Shown: positions 8,325 through 17,699 of the stretch, one piece after another | Position numbering within the stretch: position 1 is the stretch's first letter | How the letters are laid out: every line of letters begins with the position of its first letter | Assembly (NCBI GenBank): GCA_006226595.1 | Contig: SBGP01000015.1 | Location: 1-34,047, forward strand | Origin: Deltaproteobacteria bacterium | Lineage (GTDB): Bacteria; Myxococcota_A; UBA796; GCA-2862545 | DNA: 34,047 nucleotides | Reading direction: 5' to 3' | The notes under the pieces: generated by a model | Told to the model about the DNA's origin: nothing | Database searches by the model: none | Seen by the model: only the letters and a program-made list of their open reading frames with translations | Made by a program: the position numbers and the translations under genes

Positions 8325-8903
8325 CTAGCCCACCCAGGCGGCCATGCGGTCGGCGATCACCGCCTCCCAGTCGCCGGGCAGCGGGCGCGACTCGGCCAGC
8401 GCCTGCAGCTCGACGGGCACCGGTCGCTCGTCCGCCTCGGCACCGTCGTACCGGGCGAGCCACGCCGCGAGTGGCGCCTCGGCCTCGTGCCCCAACCACA
8501 CATGGGTCACCGCGAGCAGCTCGTGCACCTTGATCGCGAGCCAGGCCTGGGTCGCCGGGAACCCGTTCTCCGCCAGCTTCACCAGCCACGGCAGCGCCTC
8601 GTCCCAGCGCTCGTCGTCGAAGTGGATGCACGCGAGCAGCACCGCCGCGTCCAGGTCCTCGGGATCTTCGGCCAGCAGGGCCTCGGCGAGCCCGCGAGCG
8701 CGGTCCAGATCTTCCTCGCCGAGCTCCTCGGCGTAGTCGTAGAGCGCACGGGCAGCGAGGAACCGGGGCGTGGCCTCGGTCGCGGCGGCAGCCACCTCGA
8801 TCGCCGGGGGAAGATCGGCGCGCGGAACGCCCTGCTCGGCGGCGCGAAGCACCTCCACCGCCCGTTCCAACGTCATCGTCGCCGCCAGCGAGTTCCCCGG
8901 CAT
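8325..8903 (-). CDS. TPR-like helical protein, function unknown
   Basis: A 192-residue protein, almost entirely Ala/Leu/Glu-rich helices with TPR-like periodicity (RGLAEALLAEDPEDLDAAVL then CIHFDDERWDEALPWL). No signal peptide, membrane segment or catalytic motif is visible. The ATG at 8903 is chosen because GGGAG lies five bases before it; two further in-frame ATGs at 8921 and 8915 lack such a site. It lies 83 bp downstream of the MMPL exporter gene on the same strand and converges on the kinase gene, whose stop is 36 bp away. It could be a scaffold or adaptor, but no function is assigned. Confidence 0.7.
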   Translation of the reverse strand: MPGNSLAATMTLERAVEVLRAAEQGVPRADLPPAIEVAAAATEATPRFLAARALYDYAEELGEEDLDRARGLAEALLAEDPEDLDAAVLLACIHFDDERWDEALPWLVKLAENGFPATQAWLAIKVHELLAVTHVWLGHEAEAPLAAWLARYDGAEADERPVPVELQALAESRPLPGDWEAVIADRMAAWVG

Positions 8904-8986
8904 CGCATCTCCCATGCGCACAACGTGCCGTATGAACCTGGGTCTTGGCTACGCAGCAAGACGTGGCGTGCCACGGGATGTGGCGA

Positions 8987-11218
8987 TCAGCGCCGCCCGA
9001 CGCCCACGAACACTCGACTCGCCGCGCCGATCAATGTGCCGACGACGAGCGCGACGCACACGAGCTGTCCGACAGAGCGAAGGCCCCCGCTGCTCGCCGC
9101 GAGCAGCGCCAGGAAGGACACGACGGTCGTCGCGGTCGACAAGGCCGACGCAGGGAGCACCGTGGCGAGCACCACCTCGGTCGGCTCCCCCTCGTCGAGG
9201 CGATGGGCGAGGTGCAGGATCACGTCGACACACAGCCCGAGCAAGATCGGCAGGCCCACGAGATTCACCAGGGTGAGCTTGATCCCGAGGGCCGCGACTA
9301 CACCGAGCGCCCAGGCCAGTCCGACGCCGAGACTGGCGATCACCCACAGCGTGCGGCCGGGACGACGACGGTCGAGCAGCGCGAGCAGCGCGACGAGTCC
9401 GAGCGCGAGCAGCGCGCCACGAGGCAGGTCGTCGAGGATCAGCCTGTAGAGAGCTCCCTGGAGCGCAAGCTCGCTCACCGCCCCCGGTACGTGGGCCTGC
9501 AGCTCGTCGAGCAGCTGCGCCGACTCGCGCATGTCGTGCAGGTCGCCGGCGAGCGGAAGCACGAGGAGCTCGCCATCGCCGAGCAGGTCGCGCACACCCC
9601 GTGGCAGGTCCTCGCGAGTGCGGGCCACCGGGGTCCACTCGCGAAGCTTCGCGAGCCGCTCGACCAGCGGTGGCGGCAGCCGGCGGACGCGCGGGTCCAT
9701 CGCCTGCTCCCGGAGGCGAGCGAGCGCGGCCACCCTCCGGTCCTGGTCTGGCGGCAGCAGGTCGTCCATCGACAGCACGCCGGCCACGTGCGGCAGGTCT
9801 CCGGCGGAGATGTGGTCGCGGATCTTCTGCTGGACGGTCGCCCGCGTCGCATCGGTCACCGCGACGAGCGCGGGAGGCACCGCACTCCGGGTGAGCTCGC
9901 GCGCCTGGTCGCCCAGCTGCTCGAAGCGAAGGGTGTCGCGTCCGAGGGCGGTGAAGTCGTGCTCGAGGCGCAGGGAGCGCGCGGAGAACAGCCCGAGCAC
10001 CGCGCCGACGCCGATCGCGACGAGCCCGAGACGGGCGACGCCCGCCGAAGGCGAGGCGACCGCCAGCCTCCGTGGCGGTTGATCCGCGAGTCCGGTCCAC
10101 CCGATCAGCGCGGGCAGCAGCACCAACACAGACGCGAGCGCGAGCAGCACGCCGACGCTCATCGCGACCGCGAGCTGCGACAGGCCCTGAAAGCGGGCCA
10201 CCCCCAGCGCCGAGAAGCCCGCGGCGGAAGTGAGGGCCGCGAACACCACCGCCGGACCCGTGCTCCGCCACGCGATGACCACCGGCTCGTCCTCGCCAGC
10301 CGCTCGCGCCTCGCGAACCCGCGCGAGCAGGTGGATGCCGAAGTCGATGCCGAGCCCGAACAGCACCGCCGTGCCCATCACCGTGTACGGGCTGAGGGCG
10401 CCGAGCAGTGCCTGGACGACCGCGAGCTGGAGCACCGCGGCGAGCACCAGCGGCGCGAACAACACCAGCGGCGCCCGCCACGAGCGCAGGCCCACCACCA
10501 GCAGCGCGAGCACGAGCAGCGCGGACACCCCGGAGGTGCGCCCGAGATCGGCGCGGATGCCGCGGTTGCCGTCGGCGACGACCACGTAAGGTCCCGCCAT
10601 GCCGTCGACCCCGGCGCCCGCGTGCGCGGCGATCACCGCCTCCACCGCGTTGACCACCGCCAGGCTGGCCGCGGGATCGTGGTGGGGAAGCTTCGGTCGC
10701 ACGAACAGGCGGTGCCCGTCGGCATCGCTGGGTGCCAGCGGCCCGAGAGCCAGGTCTGGCGCGCTGATCGCGCCCACTGCGCCAAGGAGCTTCTGCGAGA
10801 TCGCGGGGCTCGCGGCCGCCGAGCCGAGCGCGAAGGACAGGCGCAGGCGCGCCCCGAGATCCTCGAGCTTCTCGGGGTCGAGCTGCATCAGTGCGAGGTG
10901 CAGTGCGAGGTCGGGGTCGAGTCGCCACAGCACGTAGTCGACCTCGTCCCGCGCTTCGAGGGCGAGCGCGAGCGCTTCCACCTCGGCCTCAGCGCCGCTC
11001 GCGTGCAGCCAGATGCCCGAGGGCAGTCGATCGGCGCCCATCTCGTCCAGCGCCTTCGCGGCGGGGACCGTGTGGGGCACCAGCGCGAGCATGTTGGGGT
11101 CCACCCGCGGCGGAAACGCAGCCACCGCACCGAGGACGAGCAGCACGAGGGCACCCAGACGCACGGCCGTCGCGTGCGTCATCCCCCATCGGGCCAGCTG
11201 GCCAAGCCACTCACGCAC
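8987..11218 (-). CDS. MMPL/RND-superfamily transporter
   Basis: A 743-residue polytopic inner-membrane protein with the internal duplication of the RND/MMPL superfamily. Each half begins with one helix (first: VRLGALVLLVLGAVAAF), continues with a periplasmic loop of about 170-200 residues and closes with a five-helix bundle. Conserved transmembrane motifs are GLGIDFGIHLLARVRE in half 1 and GLCVDVILHLAHRLDEGE in half 2. The Asp residues fit the proton-relay position. The closest general types are hopanoid- or lipid-exporting MMPL proteins, which use proton motive force; the cargo is not determined. Its size is normal for the family. The GTG at 11218 has GGAG at a suitable distance. It is divergent from a small anchored protein (113 bp between starts) and precedes the TPR-like protein. 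Confidence 0.88.
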   Translation of the reverse strand: MREWLGQLARWGMTHATAVRLGALVLLVLGAVAAFPPRVDPNMLALVPHTVPAAKALDEMGADRLPSGIWLHASGAEAEVEALALALEARDEVDYVLWRLDPDLALHLALMQLDPEKLEDLGARLRLSFALGSAAASPAISQKLLGAVGAISAPDLALGPLAPSDADGHRLFVRPKLPHHDPAASLAVVNAVEAVIAAHAGAGVDGMAGPYVVVADGNRGIRADLGRTSGVSALLVLALLVVGLRSWRAPLVLFAPLVLAAVLQLAVVQALLGALSPYTVMGTAVLFGLGIDFGIHLLARVREARAAGEDEPVVIAWRSTGPAVVFAALTSAAGFSALGVARFQGLSQLAVAMSVGVLLALASVLVLLPALIGWTGLADQPPRRLAVASPSAGVARLGLVAIGVGAVLGLFSARSLRLEHDFTALGRDTLRFEQLGDQARELTRSAVPPALVAVTDATRATVQQKIRDHISAGDLPHVAGVLSMDDLLPPDQDRRVAALARLREQAMDPRVRRLPPPLVERLAKLREWTPVARTREDLPRGVRDLLGDGELLVLPLAGDLHDMRESAQLLDELQAHVPGAVSELALQGALYRLILDDLPRGALLALGLVALLALLDRRRPGRTLWVIASLGVGLAWALGVVAALGIKLTLVNLVGLPILLGLCVDVILHLAHRLDEGEPTEVVLATVLPASALSTATTVVSFLALLAASSGGLRSVGQLVCVALVVGTLIGAASRVFVGVGRR

Positions 11219-11331
11219 GCCATCTCCGAGGCACCGTCACGCCCACCGCACGCGACCTCGCGGATGATAGCAGCGGGTTCGCGGGACCCGGATAGGATGC
11301 GCACGCCCCCTTCCCCACTCGTAAGGTCGTC

Positions 11332-11769
11332 ATGCGTCCCTCCCTGGTGCCCGAGCGCGAAGCTCCCCGTCCCTGGCTGCCCATGGCCGTGCTCGCCGTC
11401 GTCGCGATCGCGCTGTTCGCCGTCGTTCGCGCCGTTCCCACCGACACGCCGACCCCCGAGGCGACCGCGCCCGCCTCACCCGTCAGCGACAAGGTCGTGC
11501 TGATCACCTCCGATCCCGCCGACATGCCACGCACGCGCGTGCACCTGCAGTGGCACGCGGAGCCGGGCTGGACCTACGACGTACACGTCGCCGACGACAG
11601 CCTGCGCGCCGTCCACGCCCAGCAAGCCGTCGAGGGCGGCGAGCTGGTCATCCCCGACGAGGCCACCCGCGGACTGCCGGTCGGGAGCACGCTCATGTGG
11701 CGGGTCCAGGGCACGTCGCCCACCGGCGAATCGAAGACGTCGCCCACGGCGGTCATCCACCTCCTCTGA
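11332..11769 (+). CDS. Single-pass membrane-anchored protein with possible beta-sandwich domain
   Basis: A 145-residue protein of unknown function. A positively charged start (RPSLVPEREAPRP) is followed by one hydrophobic helix (WLPMAVLAVVAIALFAVVRAV, about residues 15-35), a Thr/Pro/Ala linker (about 36-52) and a C-terminal domain of about 90 residues. The C-terminal domain alternates short beta-like segments (VHLQWHAEPGWTYDVHV, TLMWRVQGTSPTGESKTSP), resembling a fibronectin type III-like fold facing the periplasm; this is a fold guess, not a family match. The start has AAGG five bases upstream. It is divergent from the MMPL exporter and could share its control region. Confidence 0.7.
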   Translation: MRPSLVPEREAPRPWLPMAVLAVVAIALFAVVRAVPTDTPTPEATAPASPVSDKVVLITSDPADMPRTRVHLQWHAEPGWTYDVHVADDSLRAVHAQQAVEGGELVIPDEATRGLPVGSTLMWRVQGTSPTGESKTSPTAVIHLL

Positions 11770-11789
11770 GGTGGGCAGGAAATGGCAGT

Positions 11790-12302
11790 CTAGGCCGTAC
11801 GGAGGATGTCCAGGCTGCCGATGTAGGCGCGCTTGCCCAGCGGCACGCCGTTGTGGCGCAAGATCGCGTAGGCCATGTTCACGTGGAAGAAGAAGTTCGG
11901 CAGGCCAAAGCCCCGCGCGTACTCCTGACCAGTGAGCCCCGTGCCAGGCGGCAGGAAGTTCACGGTGATCGTGCGACCGGCGCAGTCCGCGAGGGCCTCG
12001 GCATCGATGCCGTCGAGAAAGGCAAGGGTCTTCGCGATGCGCTCACGCAGCTGGCCCAGCGTCGTCTCGTCGTCCGCATCGACCGGTGCCTTGGCATCCG
12101 AGAGGCGAGCGGCGAGGAACTTGGCGGTGTCGCATGCCGCCTGGACCTGGCGGGACAGCGGGAACATGTCCGGCGCGAGACGGCTGTCGACGAGCACGTC
12201 GACCTCGAAGCCACGCTCTTCCGCGAACTTCTCGGCCTCGTCCAGCCAACCGTCGAGGTTGCCCAGGTACTTCACCAGGTACGGAACGAGCTCGTCGTAC
12301 AT
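11790..12302 (-). CDS. DUF1993 family protein (DinB-like helical fold)
   Basis: A 170-residue protein that matches the DUF1993 family by pattern: an N-terminal helical region (LVPYLVKYLGNLDGWLDEAE), APDMFPLSRQVQAACDTAK, a middle segment with the repeated Asp/Glu-Leu motif, and a C-terminal LPNFFFHVNMAYAILRHNGVPLGK. Members are predicted to adopt a DinB/YfiT-like four-helix bundle; their activity is not established. It is cytosolic, with no signal. It starts five bases after the stop of the proline-rich lipoprotein gene, so it is the last gene of a three-gene operon. Why a DUF1993 protein is encoded with two envelope lipoproteins is unclear. Confidence 0.85.
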   Translation of the reverse strand: MYDELVPYLVKYLGNLDGWLDEAEKFAEERGFEVDVLVDSRLAPDMFPLSRQVQAACDTAKFLAARLSDAKAPVDADDETTLGQLRERIAKTLAFLDGIDAEALADCAGRTITVNFLPPGTGLTGQEYARGFGLPNFFFHVNMAYAILRHNGVPLGKRAYIGSLDILRTA

Positions 12303-12306
12303 GCGA

Positions 12307-12789
12307 CTACTTTCCCGTGTCCATCGACCCGAACTCGTGGCGGCCGGACTTGCACCACTTCCCGCTGCTCGAGCAGGTGATGACCTTCTCGTCCTTCGGG
12401 TCCACCCCGAAGCGCATGGCGATCACGGGCACGGGGTCCCCTTCCCACCAGGCCTTGAGCTTGTACGCGCCCGCATCGACCTCGCCGCCCGCGCTGTACT
12501 GGGCGTCGTGGCCATCACCGAGCAGCAGGAAGGACTTGGCGTCGCCGAGCACGGTCACGGTGGCCTTGCCGCGAGGCTCGGGCTTCGGCTCGACCTTCGG
12601 CTTGGGCTTGGGCTTGGGCTTGGGCGCGGCCTTGGTGGCTTCGGGCTTGTCGACCGGCTCGGGCTCGGGAACCGGCTCGGGCTCGGGCTCGGGCTCGGGC
12701 GCGACCTCGGCGGGAGCCGGCGGTTCGACCACATCTTCGGCCGGAAAGCAGCACCCGGTGAGCAGAAGGGCGAGAAGCGCGGACCTCAC
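12307..12789 (-). CDS. Lipoprotein with Pro-Glu/Pro-Lys spacer and PEGA-like C-terminus
   Basis: A 160-residue predicted lipoprotein. The GTG start at 12789 overlaps the TGA of the upstream gene (GTGA), giving VRSALLALLLTGC with lipobox LTGC. After the Cys comes an acidic Pro-Glu repeat spacer, then a basic Pro-Lys spacer, similar to the rigid arms of TonB-like or wall-spanning proteins. The C-terminal domain of about 80 residues (KATVTVLGDAKSFLLL onwards, with AGAYKLKAWWEGD) resembles PEGA-type beta domains and contains two cysteines in TCSSSGKWCK that could form a disulfide. The spacer could let the domain reach across the periplasm or peptidoglycan. Longer reading into the preceding gene is a shadow. 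Function is unknown. Confidence 0.75.
   Translation of the reverse strand: MRSALLALLLTGCCFPAEDVVEPPAPAEVAPEPEPEPEPVPEPEPVDKPEATKAAPKPKPKPKPKVEPKPEPRGKATVTVLGDAKSFLLLGDGHDAQYSAGGEVDAGAYKLKAWWEGDPVPVIAMRFGVDPKDEKVITCSSSGKWCKSGRHEFGSMDTGK
12599..12697 (-). repeat. Hexanucleotide tandem repeats encoding PK and PE spacers
   Basis: Two runs of 6-bp units lie inside the lipoprotein gene. GGCTTG occurs four times from 12599, encoding Pro-Lys pairs. GGCTCG occurs six times between 12656 and 12697, interrupted once by GGAACC, encoding Pro-Glu pairs. In-frame gain or loss of units would change spacer length without a frameshift. Confidence 0.85.
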
Positions 12790-14105
12790 TCGGCCTCCTC
12801 GGGCGCGGCGAGCTGGCGCTCCACCCGCTCCTGCTCCTCGATACGGCGCTCGAGCGAGCGGGCATAGCCCTGGGAGATCTTGTGGTTGTTCTCGACCGCG
12901 GCCTTCTGGGCGAGCTTGTGCGCCTTCTTGAGCTGGCCCTTCATCTCGGCGGCCACGGCGAGGTTGTGGCGGGCCTTGCCCTTGGTCTTCAGGCTCGCCG
13001 ACGGGTCGTCGACCACCGCCTTCCACTGCTCGATGGCTCCGTCCCAGTCTCCGGCGAGCACGTAGCGCTTGCCCATCTTCAGAGCGCCGCCCGCGAAGTA
13101 CTTGCGCTGCAAGCCGACCCAGGTCGGCGAGATGCGGGTGCCGTACTCCTTGCCGAGCTTGCGGCCATCGGAGCTGATCATCGACGAGGCCGAGGCGAGC
13201 TTGCCCACCGCTTCCTCGATCGTGTAGCCCTCGGCCCGGCGCTGACTGCCCATCACGCGGTCGCGCTCCTCGTCAAGGATGGCGTCGGCGCTCGCGTCGT
13301 ACATGCGCCAGGTCGCGTTGATGCGCGTGGTGCGCTGCGCCCAGTGCGTGAACGGAGGCGGCTCATCGGTGGCGGGATCGGTCGTGGCCGTGTCCGTGGT
13401 CGGGCTCGTCGCCGGCTCGGGGGTGGTGCCCTTGGCGGGGGTGGTGCCCGTGTCCGCCGTCGTCCCACCGCCGGTCGTGGATCCCCCGCCCGTGGTGCCA
13501 CCGCCGCCGATCGTCCCCCCTCCACCGACCGTTGCCGGCTTCGCGGGGTTGGGGGTCGGCGTCGCGGGGCTCGGAGCCGGCGCCGACTGAGTCGCCGCGG
13601 TCACCGCACCCTCGATGAGGCCGCTCGCGAGCTTGGCGTCGGTGTCGAAGGTCTCGAGGGCGATCACCGCGTCACAGCCGTGCTCCTGGCAGAGCTTCAC
13701 GACTTCCTTGTACGTCCACGGCTTGTCCATGAGGGTCGAGTCGACCTCCTTGGACGTGACCGCAGGCCGCACGACCTCGAAGCGCGGAGCGGCCTCGAGC
13801 GTCGCGACGAGCTCGCTGATCGCGAGCCGCCGTCCCTCGTTGTCCTCGAGCGGCGCCTCGCCGGTGACCACCCCTTCGAGCACGCCGAGGGCCGTCTCTC
13901 CGGCATTCTTCGGCTGGGAGCGGTCGATCACCGCGACGCGCTGCACGCGTGTCGGGATGTCCACCGACGCGGCACTCATCGCCTTGATGTAGACCTTGGG
14001 CGCGCCACAGCCCGTCGCAAGGCCAGCGAGCAGCAGGCACACGCCCGTGCGAAGGGTGGAACGGAGCGGCGCGAGCGCCGAGGACGTGGGGGGGTTGCGA
14101 GTCAT
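12786..14105 (-). CDS. DUF6340-like lipoprotein with Gly/Thr-rich insert and C-terminal repeat region
   Basis: A 439-residue predicted lipoprotein. A long N-terminal signal ends at the Cys in LAGLATGCGAPK (Cys33). The next part (about 35-190) looks like the DUF6340 type best known from Bacteroidota: VDIPTRVQRVAVIDRS, EVVKLCQEHGCDAVIALETFDTD. A low-complexity Gly/Thr/Pro insert follows (about 180-265: GGGGTIGGGGTTGGG and TTP/TTD runs), then WAQRTTRINATWRMYDASADAILDEE, resuming the family pattern. The C-terminal third is helical and TPR-like (LAGDWDGAIEQWKAVVDDP) and ends with a charged coil. It is probably an outer-membrane-anchored structural or assembly factor, but no function is established. 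It is the first gene of the three-gene minus operon and overlaps the next gene by GTGA. Confidence 0.78.
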   Translation of the reverse strand: MTRNPPTSSALAPLRSTLRTGVCLLLAGLATGCGAPKVYIKAMSAASVDIPTRVQRVAVIDRSQPKNAGETALGVLEGVVTGEAPLEDNEGRRLAISELVATLEAAPRFEVVRPAVTSKEVDSTLMDKPWTYKEVVKLCQEHGCDAVIALETFDTDAKLASGLIEGAVTAATQSAPAPSPATPTPNPAKPATVGGGGTIGGGGTTGGGSTTGGGTTADTGTTPAKGTTPEPATSPTTDTATTDPATDEPPPFTHWAQRTTRINATWRMYDASADAILDEERDRVMGSQRRAEGYTIEEAVGKLASASSMISSDGRKLGKEYGTRISPTWVGLQRKYFAGGALKMGKRYVLAGDWDGAIEQWKAVVDDPSASLKTKGKARHNLAVAAEMKGQLKKAHKLAQKAAVENNHKISQGYARSLERRIEEQERVERQLAAPEEAE

Positions 14106-14288
14106 GGCGCGAGTCTACTCCCTGCGAATGGCAACGGGTCACTCCGCGCGCGCAGCCACGCCGAGTTTCCCAGAGGCCATGCGAACACGGGATGCAAGCC
14201 GAGCAATCCCATCCGTCGGCACGCGGTGTTCGGCCACCAACCGAAGAAATTCGCCGGTTCGGCCCGATCCCTGCGATACTTCCGCTCC

Positions 14289-15967
<1,679 letters not shown>

Positions 15968-15971
<4 letters not shown>

Positions 15972-16861
15972 CCGAGGGCCTCGGCGAGCGCGTCGAAGAC
16001 CACGCGAATGCGCCGGCTCGTGCGCAGCTCGCGGTGGGAGATCAGCCACATCGGGATCGGGATGGCGACCTCGGGAAGCACCGGGACGACGCGAGGCTCG
16101 GCATCTCCGACCTCCTGCATCACCATGCACAGGCCGACCCCACCCTTGCACAGCTCCCACTGCACCAGGTGGTTCGCGGCAATCACTCGGAAGTTCTCGG
16201 GACCGAGCTCGACGCCCATCGCCCGGAAGCCGTCGATCATCAGCGGGCTGCGGTCGAAGGCGAGGATCTCGGCATGGACCAGGTCTTCGGGCCGTTCCAG
16301 CGGCGGCAGGGTCTCGAGATAGGCCGGGGAGGCGTACAGCCGCGCGCGTCGGTCCGAGAGACGGCGAGCGACCAGGTCCGGGTGCTCCGGAGGTGTGTTG
16401 CGAATCGCGATGTCCGCCTCGCGACGAAGCAGGTCACGCACCGCGTTCGACGCCACCAGCTCGAGCTCGATCGCCGGGTGTGTGCGCCGCAGATCGCGCA
16501 CCACTGGGGGCAGGTGAAAGGCCGAGATCAGCTCGCTCGCGGTGATCACCACCGTGCCCTCGATCGACGTCGACTGCCCGGTCGCGGACAGCGACAGCCG
16601 CGTGGCCGCCTCGGCCATCGCCCGCACGTGATCGAGCAGCTCGAGGCCCGCACCCGTGAGCTCGAGGCGGCTGCCGACCCGCTCGAACAGGGCCACGCCG
16701 AGCTCCTCCTCGAGGGCGGCGACCTGGCGACCGACGGTTGGCTGCGACAGGCCGAGGGCCTCCCCCGCCGCCGAGAAGGTGCCCTCCTCGGCCGTCACCA
16801 GGAACGCGCGCGAGCGGTTCCAGTCGAAGCGAATCGCCCGCCAGTCCATGCGTTTATGCAT
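15968..16861 (-). CDS. LysR-family transcriptional regulator
   Basis: A 297-residue LysR-type regulator. The winged helix-turn-helix spans about residues 14-75 (NRSRAFLVTAEEGTFSAAGEALGLSQPTVGRQV split by the turn, then FERVGSRLELTGAG). The C-terminal effector-binding domain runs from about 95 to 295 (VVITASELISAFHLPPVV). It belongs to the branch that commonly controls an adjacent divergent gene, here the NAD(P)-binding protein starting 74 bp away. The first ATG (16861) lies inside a perfect 10-bp palindrome, while Met5 (ATG at 16849) is a possible start placed clear of it. Its stop codon overlaps the hybrid kinase stop on the other strand (CTAG). Effector is unknown. Confidence 0.9.
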
Positions 16862-16863
16862 AA
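16854..16863. promoter_or_regulatory. Candidate LysR operator in divergent promoter region
   Basis: TTATGCATAA is a perfect 10-bp palindrome with unusually low G+C for this genome. It lies at the LysR start in the 74-bp gap to the divergent NAD(P)-binding gene. LysR-type regulators generally bind interrupted palindromes with T-N11-A cores, so this is a reasonable autoregulatory site. Its overlap with the first ATG suggests that translation may begin at the next ATG. Confidence 0.4.
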
Positions 16864-16935
16864 CATATCCCCAGATCTTCGCGAGGCCTCAAACGTCGGT
16901 GCAGGTGACCTTGTAGGCATGACCCGGGAGGTCCC

Positions 16936-17658
16936 ATGTCCGCTTCGTCCCCAGCTCGTCCCATCCGCAAGGTCGCGATCATCGGCGCGTCCGGAAAGCT
17001 CGGCCAGTACATGGTCCAGCACTGCCTCGACCGCGGGTGGGAAGTGGTCGGCGTGTGCCGCGAGGAGAGCGTGTCCAAGCTCGATCGCTTCGCCGGCCGC
17101 ATCACCGTTCACCCCGGCATGACCAATGACCGCGCGGTGATCCGCGAGGCGGTGAAGGGCTGCGACGGCGTGCTCGTGGTCCTCGCGCCCTGGGGCGTGC
17201 AGCAGTACAGCTCGGGCACGGCCCAGGCGGTGCTCGACTTTGCGGAGCCCGACGCGCGGCTCGTGTTCAGCTGCGGCTGGCACATCACCATGGACGGAGA
17301 GGATCGCTACAGCCTCGCCTTTCGACTGTTCGTGTCCTTCTTCGGCTTCATCGGCTGGCTCACGCGCTTCGCCGAGCTCTCGGATCAGGTCGAGGCCACC
17401 AACCGCGTGTTCGCCAGCGACCGGCGGTGGACCGTGGTCCGCGGTAGCGACCTGGAGGAGGGCGAGAGCGAAGGGCTGCCGGTGTGGAGTCACCACGTGC
17501 ACGACCCGATCCTCGCGAGCAACCTCACCCGGCGCATCGACTTCGCGGCGTTCATGGTCCATGCCCTCACCGACGACGGGCTGATTGGCGAGGCGCCGGC
17601 CATCGTGAGCTGTCAGTCGGCCTCGGCCCGCGCCTATCGCCCTCGACTCGCGGGGTGA
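16936..17658 (+). CDS. NAD(P)-binding protein, atypical SDR/NmrA-like
   Basis: A 240-residue protein with an N-terminal Rossmann fold. The nucleotide motif VAIIGASGKLGQYMV (Gly17, Gly20, Gly23) has the GxxGxxG spacing of atypical short-chain dehydrogenases. VVGVCRE after strand 2 suggests NADP preference through the Arg. There is no clear YxxxK catalytic pair, as expected of NmrA-like or NAD(P)H-binding members that may act as redox sensors or reductases. A hydrophobic stretch (LAFRLFVSFFGFIGWLTRF) could be buried or membrane-touching. GGGAGG lies four bases before the ATG, a strong ribosome site. It is divergent from the LysR gene and is its most probable regulated target. Substrate is not assigned. 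Confidence 0.82.
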   Translation: MSASSPARPIRKVAIIGASGKLGQYMVQHCLDRGWEVVGVCREESVSKLDRFAGRITVHPGMTNDRAVIREAVKGCDGVLVVLAPWGVQQYSSGTAQAVLDFAEPDARLVFSCGWHITMDGEDRYSLAFRLFVSFFGFIGWLTRFAELSDQVEATNRVFASDRRWTVVRGSDLEEGESEGLPVWSHHVHDPILASNLTRRIDFAAFMVHALTDDGLIGEAPAIVSCQSASARAYRPRLAG

Positions 17659-17699
17659 GTCGCGTCGCGGGGAGTGGGTCGCGCGGTTAGGCGCGAAGC

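Noticed and set aside
8945-11503. An 852-codon plus-strand frame opposite the MMPL exporter
   Set aside because: Antisense shadow; Arg/His/Glu-rich translation with no membrane or domain pattern, while the minus strand has a full MMPL protein.
12882-14288. Upstream extension of the membrane hybrid kinase frame
   Set aside because: It runs antisense to the DUF6340-like lipoprotein and has shadow composition. The ATG at 14289 fits the kinase N-terminus.
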